A DNA stretch of 64,000 nt from Chrysopilus asiliformis (lineage: Eukaryota; Arthropoda; Insecta; Diptera; Rhagionidae): NCBI GenBank assembly GCA_964034945.1, contig OZ035961.1, forward strand, positions 58,751,384 to 58,815,383. The letters run 5' to 3'. The notes under the pieces were generated by a model. The model was not told the origin of the DNA, ran no database searches, and saw nothing but the letters and a program-made list of their open reading frames with translations. Positions 44,594 to 55,282 of this stretch are shown piece after piece. Each line of letters opens with the position of its first letter. The stretch's first letter is position 1. The translations under genes and the position numbers were made by a program.

Positions 44594-44986
44594 CCGTCTG
44601 TCTGTCTGTGGCGCGGATTGCGGGCGCACGGATTGAGCTAGAGACTTGAAATTTTGCACATATCCGTTTTTCGTAAAATGTGAGGCTAAGTTCGTTAATG
44701 GGCAAAAATGGACCATTAGGGGGGTACCGAACGAAAACTTTTTTTCTGAATATCTCAAAAACGGTGAATTTTATCAAAAAAGTCCAAGAACAAAAGTTAT
44801 TTAGGATATGATTCTACATAAAACTCCCATACATCAAAATCCAATTGGAATAAATTTTAAAAAATCTTGTTGGAAAGTTTGACTTCAAAGTGGAATTTTG
44901 GTATAACTGTTCGAATTTTGATACGAATATCACCATACGGGTCTCCAATGATTGCCAGATTGGCAATTATAGCTTTTGTTATGTTT
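44385..44986 (-). mobile_element. GTCY-microsatellite repeat element (copy A3)
   Basis: TATACCCGTATGGTGAAACC to AGCTTTTGTTATGTTTA with the longest GTCT/GTCC array of the family (44521-44610). It otherwise follows A2. The AAATTTGC, GGACCATTAGG and CCAATGATTGCCAGATTGGC landmarks are conserved. Confidence 0.82.
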
Positions 44987-45029
44987 AGTCTTCGAATATA
45001 TATCCTTACATTTGAGATGTCCTTACAGG

Positions 45030-45375
45030 CTTTTTAACTTGAGAATCGTATTCAGCGACCCCAAAAACCCCCAGAATAGATTTTTTTCCGGAAAATTTGG
45101 AGAAAAGGATAATCACGTTATCCTTACAGGACCTTCCGTTATCCTTACAGATTTTTTAATGACAGATTCGGATTCAGCGACCTCAAAAACCCCCAGAATA
45201 GATTTTTTTCCGGAAAATTTGGAGAAAAGGATAATCACGTTATCCTTACTGACTTTTTAATGACAGATTCAGATTCAGCGATCGCAAAAACCCCCAGAAG
45301 AGATTTTTTTCCGGAAAATTTGGAAAAAAGGATAATCACGTTATCCTTACAGGACCTTCCGTTATCCGTACAAGG
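45030..45375 (-). repeat. Tandem ~110-bp units, relatives of the 122-bp repeat
   Basis: Three units with GATTCAGCGACCCCAAAAAC, CCCCCAGAATAGATTTTTTT and AAGGATAATCACGTTATCCT. They end with TCTGACAGACAAACAGACAA at 45480. A diverged copy of the array family seen at 9.8, 39.6, 40.3, 49.6 and 54.1 kb. Confidence 0.75.
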
Positions 45376-45559
45376 ACGAAGTAGTGAAAATATTGTATTG
45401 TCATCGGACTTATATAAGTGTGCAAAATTTCAAGTCAATCGGACAAGTGGAAGTGGGTCAAAATTGGGTTGCAAGATTTGATCTGACAGACAAACAGACA
45501 AACACGAAGGCAAGCTAAATAAAAGCTTTTAAAAACATCATTACTGGGAAAATCGGGAC

Positions 45560-46250
45560 TTCACCTCTCGTCATCATTTGGACGAAGACTTTCGCTTTGC
45601 CAACGTCCCCATTTGAACGAAGAATTTCGCTGCCGTTGAGTTTTGGATTTTGCTGCTCGTTCAATTGGAAATTTGTTTCGTAAGGCTGTTCGTAGCCGCC
45701 ATTTTAACAAAGAATTTTCACTGCCGTTCAGTTTTGGATTTTGTTGCTCGTTCATTTGGAAATTTGTTTCGTAAGGCTGTTCGTAGCCACCATTTGAACA
45801 AAGAATTTTCACTGCCGTCCAGTTTTTTAACCGACTTCCAAAAAGAAGGAGGTTATCAATTCGTGTTGTTATAAGTTTATTTTATATCAGGATGTTCGCG
45901 CAGTACTTTGGTGCCGTTGCATGGATTTTGTTGAAACTTTGGTAGATGACAGAGTTCACTCCCTAGTTGGTCCCATTTTAATTTCCCCCCTCTCCGACGT
46001 TTCTCGGCCTTCCCCTCCCCTGATAACTCCCAAACGATGGTCCGGTCGGTCTGAAAATTTGTATGCGTACATTTCGGGGGGCGGCGAGTATTTTTCTCTT
46101 ATCTATTTTCCACTACCCCTCTCGCTTCTTACCCCCTCCCCTGTCAACTCCCAATCGGATGGTCCGATCGGTCTGAAAATTTGTATGCGTACATTTTGGG
46201 GGACGGCTAGTGTTTTTCCCTTATCTATTTTCCCCTACCCCTCTCGCTTC
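45560..46250. repeat. Two unrelated short tandem repeats
   Basis: 45585-45822: a ~91-bp unit (TTCACTGCCGTTCAGTTTTG, GCTCGTTCA(A/T)TTGGAAATTTG) about 2.5 times. 45985-46250: a ~125-bp unit (GGTCTGAAAATTTGTATGCG, CTTATCTATTTTCC, CCCCTCTCGCTTC) twice. Both resemble fillers of retroelement untranslated regions. No gene. Confidence 0.7.
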
Positions 46251-46919
46251 AAGGTTTTTTAATTCCTCCGGTAAAAGTGTCCCCAAGTACGTACTGGTTC
46301 GTACATTTCGCCTTTGTTTCGGAAATAACATCTTATAACATACTGCACAAGGTACATCGGCAAATACATTTATAGCAGCTTTAAAGTCTTCCACGCCGAA
46401 CACAGCTCTTGTTTTCCTAAGTTGTCTTATATTACGAAGACGAGTCTGTCTTTCCTCGGGGGTTTCGCGCCCAACTACTTTTGCTGCGCGACTTTTATAG
46501 TACTGCAATCGCTGAGATCGTTCTAATGGTGTATATTTTGAGCGACGGTCGCGTTAACGATCACGTGCTACATTAAGACGCTGCTTACGTTGTTCATCGG
46601 TCTCCTGTAGTAGACGGAGACGTTGGCGTTGGCGTACCACTTCAAGACGATGTTCACACTCCTCATGGGTTTCGTTTGATAACCGGGTTTGCATTGAACG
46701 TAAACGGTGTTCTCGTTCTTCCGAATTTTGTCTTGCATATTTTTCGCGTTTATTAATTTTATCTTTTAAAAGACGTTCTTGCCGTTCTTTTGTACTCTCT
46801 GTCATACGCTGTCTTTTCTTTCTTAGGTTATTTTTCTTTAAGCGCTCTTTCCTTTCGGATACAGTCTCTTCGTAACGCCGTTTTCGCACGCGGGCTGTGG
46901 CTTTTTTCGCTCTACCCAT
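46221..46919 (-). pseudogene. N-terminal part of a Helitron/Helentron Rep-helicase protein
   Basis: ATG at 46919 (MGRAKKATARVRKRRYEE). Residues ~10-130 repeat an Arg-rich 23-residue pattern (ETVSERKERLKK, ESTKERQERLLK, NSEEREHRLRSM, ETHEECEHRLEV, ETDEQRKQRLNV, ETPEERQTRLRN), an STPR-like array. A TAA at 46554 interrupts it, but the same frame continues to 46221. Then CAVCYKMLFPKQRRN and LLPEELKNLEARGV resemble the region just before the Helitron Rep domain. Rep and helicase are missing. A source protein of this kind could mobilise the Helentron-like repeats here. Confidence 0.65.
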
Positions 46920-46950
46920 TTCCTAACATTAAATATATCTGTATGATATG

Positions 46951-47115
46951 TAGTACCAGGAAGACCGAGCCATGCTCGGAGACCCCAAAATCCTACTTTT
47001 GCTGATTTTTGGGGAAAAAAGCAAGGTGTCTGTCTCGTAGAAACGGCCAGAATACGTGGATCCGCCTACAACGATCGCCAATAGATCTTTAAGTAAGAAA
47101 TTTTAGTGAAAAGGA
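46951..47115 (+). repeat. Dispersed repeat D, copy 1, with CCGAGCCATGCTCGG hairpin
   Basis: The hairpin GACCGAGCCATGCTCGG at 46964 recurs at 56623. The following segment, GTGTCTGTCTCGTAGAAACG ... CAATAGATCTTTAAGTAAG at 47030-47100, recurs at 55935 and 57597. Short hairpins near a 3' end are usual in Helitron-type elements. Confidence 0.65.
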
Positions 47116-47430
47116 AACTAAAGAAACAATTTGATTGACCGTAATGGTACGGGATTTGACTTTCCGTTTGATGAATTTTGGCATCTTGTACCTAAAAATC
47201 AAATTTCATTTGCAACACAACGAACAATGTTTAATAGGGCATTTTCATAAATGTACTCGGAACTTACGCAAATTGCACAAAACATTTTCTTCGTATCTTT
47301 TGTGTTATTTGCAGAACTTGAATTTATGAAAACGCCCATAGATAAAAAACAAATAAAAATAAAATAAAATTACACGATAAAAGCAACGAAGCAATTTCAA
47401 TTTAGAGCAAGTAAAAACAGTGTTCAAAAC

Positions 47431-47666
47431 CATGGCCGAATTATACAAGGTCTGTTTGACAGCTCAGTTGCTTCTGACTCTGACGTCATCGGCAAGAAAT
47501 TCTTATACGATTCAATGGGAATTTTCCCTTTTTATATGAATTATTATTGAAATTAACGCACACACAATCAACATTAGAAAGAATGCACCGATATTTCTTG
47601 CCGATGACGTAGCAAAATGGTGGCTGTTAAAAAGCAACCAGCAGACCTGTGTTTAATTCGGCCATG
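47431..47666. mobile_element. 236-bp MITE with CATGGCCGAATTA ends
   Basis: CATGGCCGAATTATACAAGG at left and inverted CATGGCCGAATTAAACACAG at right; both arms lead to AGGTCTG. TGACGTCATCGGCAAGAAAT and its inverted partner lie just inside. CATG ends and TGACGTCA recall the P-like element 21153-22350. No target duplication is visible. Confidence 0.7.
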
Positions 47667-48710
47667 TGATCGATGCACATTTTTCCTTCTCCCCCCAAGT
47701 TAAGATCGAAATTGTTTCTCTTTAAGTTTTCCGCTCTTGTTCAAAGCGGTTTGTATGCTTTGCATAAAAATGAATGAAAGGTTCGAGCGATGGCTGCTGT
47801 TGGGTATGATCAAAGATTAGAGACTTACTAAAGATAAGACACAAACGTGGTTTTCCGTTTGCCGCCTGTAGAAAGAAGTAGTCGACAGCATCATTCCGTA
47901 GTCGACAGCATCATTTCTCTCTTTTTATCATTTAGCTCAAATAGACTTGTTGAAAAAAATCATTTTGTAATACTCGCACAGAACAAACCAAAATATTGGA
48001 CCAACACATACACAAGGGCCGACAGCGGCCTTTCACAATTTCTTCAACTGGCAATGGCGATAGGATTTTTTAGCAAAAAAAAACACTTTTATTTCACTTG
48101 TTACGTTGCTTAAACAGAAAAAATGCCTGGCAAGGAACATTTTACGGAATGTTCTGCCGACAATACGAAATATCCCGAGAGTTTTGCATTTCTCACACAA
48201 AAGCAATTAGTGTCTTTACAAAGCAAATGAAACAGACGACAACGTACTCTTCTTCAAGAAAAAATTTCTCTCGCGTTTCCTAACTATATATCTCTAAACT
48301 ATGGTATGATGCACACACACATATAAGTATGCATTTCATTAGTAAGAGAGCGATATCTCTGTCCCAGCATTAAAGTTGTGTTCTCAAAGCAAATTATAAC
48401 CATATTTTTTTCTCGTTCTTTGGAGCGTTTTACTGAAATTCTGAATTTCGTTTTCTCGAGAGTGATTTTTATTTTCAATTTTTTTCAATTCCTCCAAAGC
48501 GAATTGAACCGAAATAATATTAATAGCCAGAATCAGAACAACCCATTTAGAGCATGGTACTTACACGTTTCAGCTATGTTGTTCAGTCGGGTCTGAACAC
48601 TATTACTTAGAAATATTAATACAATTTGCTATTATATTTCCGAAATCAAGAATTTGTATTATTGTGAAAAAAATTATTATTGGAAAAAATTTCTATGGGA
48701 AATGATTGAT
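47667..48710. other. AT-rich DNA, no gene recognised
   Basis: Only a 23-bp duplication (GTAGTCGACAGCATCATT at 47878 and 47900) stands out. Frames of 60-90 codons here show no domain. TGCTTTGCATAAAAATGAATG at 47757 has an inverted relative near 39105. Confidence 0.3.
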
Positions 48711-48752
48711 TTTTTTATACACTTTCTATTAAGTTGATTTGTCGCGACCTGG

Positions 48753-49416
48753 GGCTTTATCATGTATCTCGAATCGAAAATCAAATCGACTCGAACACCG
48801 CACTCGAAAACGGTATCATGTAAAACTTTCGTTTCGAGTAAAATGTACTGCCATAAATTAATCAAAAACAAGGAACCTGCTGGTAGCTTGATAAATTCGT
48901 GTTTATATTCAGCTGTCAATATTAGCTATACGATTTCAAATTGTTTACTCATTTTTCCGTTTTTTTTTTGTTGTTGAAAAAATAATAAGTGTCGGGCATT
49001 TTCAAGTGTCGGGATATCAGTGATGAAAGTGATGACGGCGTTTCCAGTCCAAGGATTATCAGAAAATATGTACGGGATAAAAGTGATGCGTTAGCGTTGC
49101 CTCCAAAATGGTATACAAAATGATAAAATGGAGTTATAGGATGTGTTGATGGAACACACATCAACATTATTGCACCAAAGGACAACGAACATTTATATTT
49201 CATTTATATTTAGTATTTAAAATACCCTTAAATGAAATAAAAAAACATTAAAACTACTCATATTTCGTTTTCGAGTTTCAAATCCGACGACTGCAACCTA
49301 TTCGAGTAAATTTCCGAAAATGAATGACAAATATTTGATCGAAATCGAGTTAGCTGATACCGTTTCAGAATTTTCCGTACATTTCACTTTCGATTCGAGT
49401 TCCCTGATAACCCCCC
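48753..49416 (+). mobile_element. PIF/Harbinger relic with transposase fragment
   Basis: TGG flanks both sides (48750-48752 and 49417-49419). Inner ends share ACTCGAATCGAAA / TCTCGAATCGAAA. On the plus strand, 49003-49200 encodes RRY-like RKYVRDKSDALALPPKWY, then, past two stops, GVIGCVDGTHINIIAPKDNE, the first catalytic-Asp motif of HARBI1-type transposases. The intervening and C-terminal parts are deleted. The uninterrupted site at 40150 reads CCTATGTGGCTACC, which supports the limits. Confidence 0.8.
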
Positions 49417-50403
49417 TGGCTACCTGGCTGGGTATGTGTCTATCTCTGGAATCTTTGGAACCTTATATCTCCGAAACTATGCAACTTAGGAAGATGAAAT
49501 TTTGTCACCTTGCGTAGTTCCGGTGACAGTTCAATATTTTTACTACTCCATCCTTGTAAGGATAATGGAATGTCCTGTAAGAATAACGCAAATATCATTT
49601 TTCCCATTTTTTCCGGGACAAAATGGAATCAGGGGGTTTTCGGGGTCGCTGATCACGAATTCGGTGTTAGATTTTCGAAATTAGAAATGGAAGGTCCTGT
49701 AAGGATGACGTAAATATCCTTTTCCCGTCTTTCCCGGGGAAAAATGGCATTAGGGGGTTTTCGGGATCGCTGATTACGAATCCGGTGTTAGATTTTCGAA
49801 ATTAAAAACGGAAGGTCCTGCAAGGATGACGTAAATATCCTTTTCCCGTCTTTCCCGGGGGAAAATGACATTAGATGTTTTCGGGATCGCTGATCACGAA
49901 CCCGGTGTTAGATTTTCGAAATTAGAAACGGAAGGTCCTGTAAGGATGACGTAAATATCCTTTTCCCGTATTTCCCGGGGAAAAATGGCATTAGGGGGTT
50001 TTCGGGATCGCTGATCACGAACCCGGTGTTAGATTTTCGAAATTAGAAACGAAAGGTCCTGCAAGGATGACGTAAATATCCTTTTCCCGTCTTTCCCGAG
50101 AAAAAATGGCATTAGGGGGTTTTTGGGGTCGCTGAATCCGATACTGATATTTAAAATTCTGTAAGGATAATGGAATGTCCTGTAAGGATTTTATTTTTAT
50201 TTTATTTTCTCTGATAATGGTATTATGGACTTAATTACATTCAACAGGCACGAAGCCCTCTTACAGATTGTAATTCGATTTAACAAAAGAAAAGAAATGA
50301 GAGAGCAAGCTACTATACATGGAATATTATTTTTAATTAATATATACCCGATATTCGTATTCATATGACACTTGGAGCAATACGATTGTAAATAAATTTA
50401 ACA

Positions 50404-51370
50404 TTATCTGAACCCGGCCCACAAAGCAGCCGGAAGTGCTAATCTGATTGATTGTTTTGCACGTGCCAAAGAATTGTCCAAAAGGTCAATACGTGAGAAA
50501 TATTCATTGTGTTGACGTTTAAGTCTCAATGGAAGTGAAAAAAATTCAATGTTAGAGGAGACAGAAGGAACATAAAAAATGGGAGCAAATCTTGTTAATC
50601 TAGCAGGAACATGAATGTTAAATGAATGAATGAGATTGGTATTTAATTTGCCTGTAATAATTTTATAGAGTAATAATTCATCAAAATATAATCTTCGGTA
50701 GAATAAAGAAATCATGCCAAGTGTATTAAGTCTATCTTCATAATCACTATAAGTGATTTTGAATTTGTAGCAAAGTACAATATTCTACCGTTTATATTAC
50801 GAATGTAATTCATTTGTTTAAGATCAGTAATTGCCATTGTGTTTATAAGTTCATTTGCTATGTCACCTTCATGAGAAATTGCCAAACATTCATTCATGTA
50901 TGAAAGCCATTCAATTGCGGCTCCAATATTGAAGTCACCAAATATGAAATATTTTGCGTTTGGTTCATAGTATTTCTCGTATTCATCAAATTTAGTTCTT
51001 GGTGGAATGTAAACTACATTAATAAAAACTTTTTGTGATTTAGAATTGCTTAATAATTCATCCCATACATTTTCGAAAGGTAAATCACGTTCCCAGTCTA
51101 ATCTTCTCATGTATGAAATATGTTGTTTTATTGCAATTAATGCTCCTCCACCCCATTTTTTATGTGTTCTGTTTCTATCTTCTCTTATCGAAATTCTCAT
51201 TACTTTGGAAGTATCTTCTCTTATCGAAATACTCATTACTCATTTAGCCAATGTTCAGTAAAAACAATCAAATCATACTCCGACGCCGAAATTGTTGACC
51301 TAATGTTCGTTTTTGTTCTTAAACCTCTTACATTTTGATAGTAAATGGTCAATAATTTGTTGTATGCCAT
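50404..51370 (-). pseudogene. Non-LTR ORF2 remnant: endonuclease start joined to C-terminal end
   Basis: ATG at 51370 opens MAYNKLLTIYYQNVRGLRTK, the endonuclease start, with VFTEHWLNE then a stop. A ~33-bp tandem duplication (GAGAAGATA at 51190 and 51223) breaks the frame. KKWGGGALIAIKQHI and FIFGDFNIGAAIEW continue the endonuclease. Near 50712 the sequence passes directly into the C-terminal region (RRLYFDELLLYKIITGKLN). The whole RT is deleted. Confidence 0.85.
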
Positions 51371-51389
51371 TTTATAGAAAAACAAAAAA

Positions 51390-52307
51390 AGAAAAAAATA
51401 TCAGTTGTGGTCAACACAAAACTTTCTTCTACAAAATCTACGACCCTGCGCAATTTACGCTAGAGCCCTGTCGCGTTGTCAACCTAAGACGACCTCCCAA
51501 TAAATTCTTGGTTTATTCAAAAATATCAAAAACGTACAAAATTTGAGATAACTTGAGAACGGTAAAAGATATCAATTTACGGTAAATGGCAAAAATGTAG
51601 AAAATGTTAACATCTTTAATTATTCTTTTAACTGATTTGTCGAAAAACCGTTAGTTTGCAAATTATTCGCAAAAATATGATTTTTTACATATTGATGAGA
51701 ATATCTCAATAACGGTAAAATATAACGGATAACGGTAAAAAACAAAATTGTGCAGAATGCCTTTCTCAATAATTTACTTCATACGTTCAGTCAGCAAAAA
51801 CCCGTTAATTTTCGAGATAATCGCAAAAAACTGTTTTTTTTTTTAAATAACGGTTTATCTCGATAACAGGTTGAGATATCGAGTTATAGCTAAAGACAAA
51901 AGTGTGGGAAATTTTATTTTCTCCAAGTATTGTCATACTTAAGGTCACTAAAAAACGCGTAGTTTGGGAGTAAATCGAGAAAAACGAAATTGCGATTTTT
52001 GAAAAACCGCCATTTTGGATACTTCCGGTTAACGGATTTCCACCAAAAGTTGATAGGATCGTCCCATTTCAAGACCCAACATGCCTATAAAATTTCATGG
52101 CGCTAGCTCTATTAGTTTTTGAGAAATCTTGTACACAGACTGACAGACTGACAGACAGACTGACAGACTGACAGACAGAAAGACATTTTTTTAATGTGAC
52201 TCCAATCGACCCAGGAGTGATCGGGAAATGTTTTTTAGGCAAAATTAAGAGGTCGAAATTTTTCATGAATACAATACTTTATTATACTCCGTAGAAGAAA
52301 GTAAAAA
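51390..52307 (-). mobile_element. Helentron-like repeat B, copy 2
   Basis: Inverted relative of 41795-42635, with TACTTTCTTCTACGGAGTAT at its right end, a (CTGT/CAGT)n array at 52138-52185 and GCGCAGGGTCGTAGATTTTG at its left end. It sits 20 bp upstream of the ORF2 start of the host non-LTR element. Confidence 0.78.
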
Positions 52308-52537
52308 ACATGAAAGAATTAGTAAATTAGTAAATTGCTCCAACTGTCTTAATACGAAATTGATCGGATTAAATACGAAATTTATCGGATTAAATACGAA
52401 CTTGTTCGGAAAAAATATGAAAAAAGAAAGAAGGAAAAGAAAAAAAATAGTGTATTAGTATTATTGTTGAAAAATAAAAGTTTTAGGTTTAATTAATGAT
52501 CATGAAAAAAAACGAATATAAATGCCTTGTGGTTTTT

Positions 52538-53497
52538 TCAAGCTGATGGTGGGTTGTTTGCTTGGATTGCCGGTTGTTGTGATTGCACAGAAGCTGCTGA
52601 TGATATAGTCGGCGTTGGCACTGAATTCGTTTTTGATGCCGATGATGATGCAGATGTTGTTGCCATTGTGCCCTTGATTATTGCTGAATTGTTTGTTGCT
52701 GTTGTTGTAATTGATGGTAGTGGTGCTGGTGATGATGACAATGTTGTTCCCACTCTCGATGATACGTACACTTCAAGATCACGCTTTAATTTGATGGTTA
52801 CGAATCGCTCTGTTTGGACAGTTTTAACACGAATACGACCATCAACTGTATTGACTTTGTGTAATTTTTTGTCTCCCTTTAATTTTAATGCTTCGGTAAA
52901 AATCGATTGGTTGTGTGGTGTCAACATTTCTCCAATACGAACGGTGCTGCCTTGTGGTATGTTTAAATGCTCGGTGAGAATCGGTTCTTTAGATGCTCTT
53001 GATAAATATAATCCATAGAATTTATTACGAATGTGTGGAGCGATGAATTTCACTATGATTTGTGGCAATGTAACAAAGTCATTTGATTGTTGGTTTCTTT
53101 TATGCATGCGTACAATGTCTGGTACATACGATGGATTTGTGACGTCATAACCAATAATTTTTGCGATCGAACAAAAAATTTCGTGTAAATTTTCATTTTG
53201 AGAGTGAGCGATTCCAGATATTTTCAATTCATTGAGTCTAGAGATACGGGCAAAATCGTCATCTGTACTATTCAACCGATGAACACAATTGTCAATGTCA
53301 CTCTTTAAATTCGAAAATTGGTACGATACATTCGATTCAATGGCATCGACTCGTTCACTTAGTTTTGCTAGTTCACTATTGAAACTGGCTTTCAGATCAT
53401 CACTCATTGCTTTTAATTTATTTTGCATATCATTTTTTATTGATTTTGTTTGTTGCTGAAGAAGCCGTGTTAAATCTTCCAATGTTACTGTTGACAT
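52538..53497 (-). CDS. Non-LTR ORF1 (L1-ORF1p-like RNA-binding protein)
   Basis: 319 codons without a break from ATG 53497 (MSTVTLEDLTRLLQQQTKS). Residues ~1-85 form a coiled coil (KLSERVDAIESNVSYQFSN). Residues ~90-215 resemble the RRM and C-terminal domain of L1-type ORF1 proteins (ELKISGIAHSQNENLHEIFC, VRMHKRNQQ, IIVKFIAPHIRNKFYGLYL, VRIGEMLTPHNQSIF). Residues ~240-319 are a Ser/Thr/Ala/Gln low-complexity tail. It should bind element RNA as a trimer, as the family does. Its intactness contrasts with the ruined ORF2. Confidence 0.82.
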   Translation of the reverse strand: MSTVTLEDLTRLLQQQTKSIKNDMQNKLKAMSDDLKASFNSELAKLSERVDAIESNVSYQFSNLKSDIDNCVHRLNSTDDDFARISRLNELKISGIAHSQNENLHEIFCSIAKIIGYDVTNPSYVPDIVRMHKRNQQSNDFVTLPQIIVKFIAPHIRNKFYGLYLSRASKEPILTEHLNIPQGSTVRIGEMLTPHNQSIFTEALKLKGDKKLHKVNTVDGRIRVKTVQTERFVTIKLKRDLEVYVSSRVGTTLSSSPAPLPSITTTATNNSAIIKGTMATTSASSSASKTNSVPTPTISSAASVQSQQPAIQANNPPSA

Positions 53498-54365
53498 GTT
53501 CGAGTGGGATGTTTTTTTTTTGCTACTGGTGATTTAGTTGGATTTGATTCACTAATTTTTCGTTTCTTTGTTGTTGTTGATGATTTGTTGTCAGTGTTTT
53601 GGTGTCAATCTAACAAACGGGATTTGGATGATGATCTTGTTTGGTATTGCTCACTGGAATTTTATTTGGTGTAGTTATTCTTGGTGTTTTGTGGCATTAA
53701 ATTTTTCACTTTTTAAAATGATTGTGATGATACACTTGACTTTTTCGATAACTAAATTGTAAAATTTTTATTTTTGAAAAAATTTTCTTTAGAATATTTA
53801 TAAGTTTAATTAAAACTTGTCAATGAATGACGGAGCACTATAAGTGTGTTCTCGCGTCTCTCACTTTCATTTTTCCAACCATATTTTTAAGGATAACGTG
53901 AGTCTCGGTGTTGCTCACATTTCCAGGGGAAAAAACTCATTTAGGGGTTTTTGGGGCCGATGACCCCGACTCTGATATTTAAAATTCTGTAATAATAACG
54001 GAATGTCCTGCAAAGATAACGTGAGTTTCTTTTTGCCCAAATTTCCCGCGAAAGATCTTCTAAACGGCAGGTCCTGTAAGGATAACGCAAATATCCTTTT
54101 TCCAATTTTTCTCGCAAAAACTGTATTTAGGAGGTTTTCAGGGTTGCTTATCACGAATCTGGTGTTGGAATTCCAAAATTCGAAACGGAAGGTCCTGTAA
54201 GGATAACGCAAATGCCCTTTTTCCAATTTTTTTTTTTCGCAAAAACTGGATTTGGGAGGTTTTTATGGTTGCTTATCACGAATCTGTTGTTGAAATTTCA
54301 AAATTCGTTTTTTGGCATTCTAAAATTAATACTAAAAACTTTAAACTGGCAACGTAGGGTCTGCT

Positions 54366-54837
54366 AGTAAATTATAAAGGAGCAAAACAATCCATATCGC
54401 AAAAAAAACATTTAAAAAGTTAAAATTTTGTGTTGAGAACTGAGCGATGGGGTCAATATATTATTTTTCAATATATTATTATATTATTTTTGTGGATGTT
54501 TTCACATCCAATTTCCCCTCAATAGGTCAGGCATGTTTGCCCTGAAAAACCCATCAGGAGCCTGTTTCCTTCTTTACCAGCTTCCACGCAGGCTTACAGG
54601 ATTTTTTGTGGCGTAAAACTCGATTCGAGTATTTATACTCCGATGCCACAAACCTTGTGTGAATTACAAGGCTATAATATAATATTTTTGTTATATTATT
54701 TTTTTGTTTTTGCAGACCTATAAGCCAAGAAATTCCAATAGGATTATTCATTGCTAGAAGGTCAAGAAAACCATGAATCAGACATGGTTCAATGGTTAAA
54801 CACGAAAAACTTAAATATTGACCAATTTTAAAATAAG
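54366..54837. other. AT-rich DNA with a small hairpin
   Basis: GGCATCGGAGTATAAATACT and its near-complement GAGTATTTATACTCCGATGC (54600-54650) form a local hairpin. TATTATATTATT tracts occur at 54465 and 54670. No gene seen. Confidence 0.35.
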
Positions 54838-55112
54838 ACTAGCTTGGCCTGGGCTTGGCCAAACAGTGGGCTTTTAGTACGAAACTAGCGTCTACGAGTC
54901 CTACCCTAGAGTTATCACGTTACAAACTATTTTTTGGGAGAAAAACCCTAAGTGCTGGCGAATTCTTTTGCGGTCTTCTACCACTTACTACTTTTTCTCC
55001 AAACAACAGTTTGTGACATGATAACTTTATAGCAGGCCTTGTAGAGGCTAGTTTCGCATTAAAAGCGCCACTATTTGGTCAATCTGGGGCCAAGCTAAGA
55101 CCAAGCTCTTCT
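54838..55112. mobile_element. ~275-bp imperfect inverted-repeat MITE downstream of Rab8
   Basis: GACTAGCTTGGCCTGGGCTT pairs, with gaps, with the complement of GGGGCCAAGCTAAGACCAAG. Inner words CGAAACTAGCGTCTACGAGT / CGAAACTAGCCTCTACAAGG match as well. Identity is lower than in other hairpins here, so it is older. It lies 170 bp past the Rab8 stop, possibly in the 3' untranslated region. Confidence 0.6.
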
Positions 55113-55282
55113 AAAAAAAGGTTATTTTTGGATATTCTTTATTTCTTCATTTATTTTTGGTTCTGCAACATAAAAAACACCACAAATAATGAAAAAAAAA
55201 TATTGAAAAACATATAAAATAATTATTATTTTTCAACGTTTGCTTTAATATTACAAAATATATTTTGAATACACATAAGTCG

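Larger units (their letters stand above)
50190..53887 (-). mobile_element. Non-LTR retrotransposon with intact ORF1 and gutted ORF2
   Basis: TAAGGAT duplicated at 50183-50189 and 53888-53894. On the minus strand the 5' end is near 53887 and the 3' tail AAATAAAATAAAAATAAAA ends at 50190. ORF1 is 53497-52538. ORF2 starts at 51370 and lacks its RT. A Helentron-like insert (51390-52307) lies between the ORFs. Confidence 0.9.
48711..54365 (+). mobile_element. Helentron-like tandem-array element split by two insertions
   Basis: Starts ATACACTTTCTATTAAGTTG at 48718, as at 40125, and runs to 54365. A Harbinger relic (48753-49416) and a non-LTR element (50190-53887) interrupt it. The array of ~122-bp units spans 49555-50189 and resumes 53888-54300. 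The end CTGGCAACGTAGGGTCTGCTAGT (54346-54366) has the CTAGT seen at Helitron 3' ends. The pieces join at TAAGGAT, present at 50183-50189 and 53888-53894. Confidence 0.75.

Noticed and set aside
52527..53018. 163-codon plus-strand ORF
   Set aside because: Antisense shadow of the intact ORF1 at 53497-52538.
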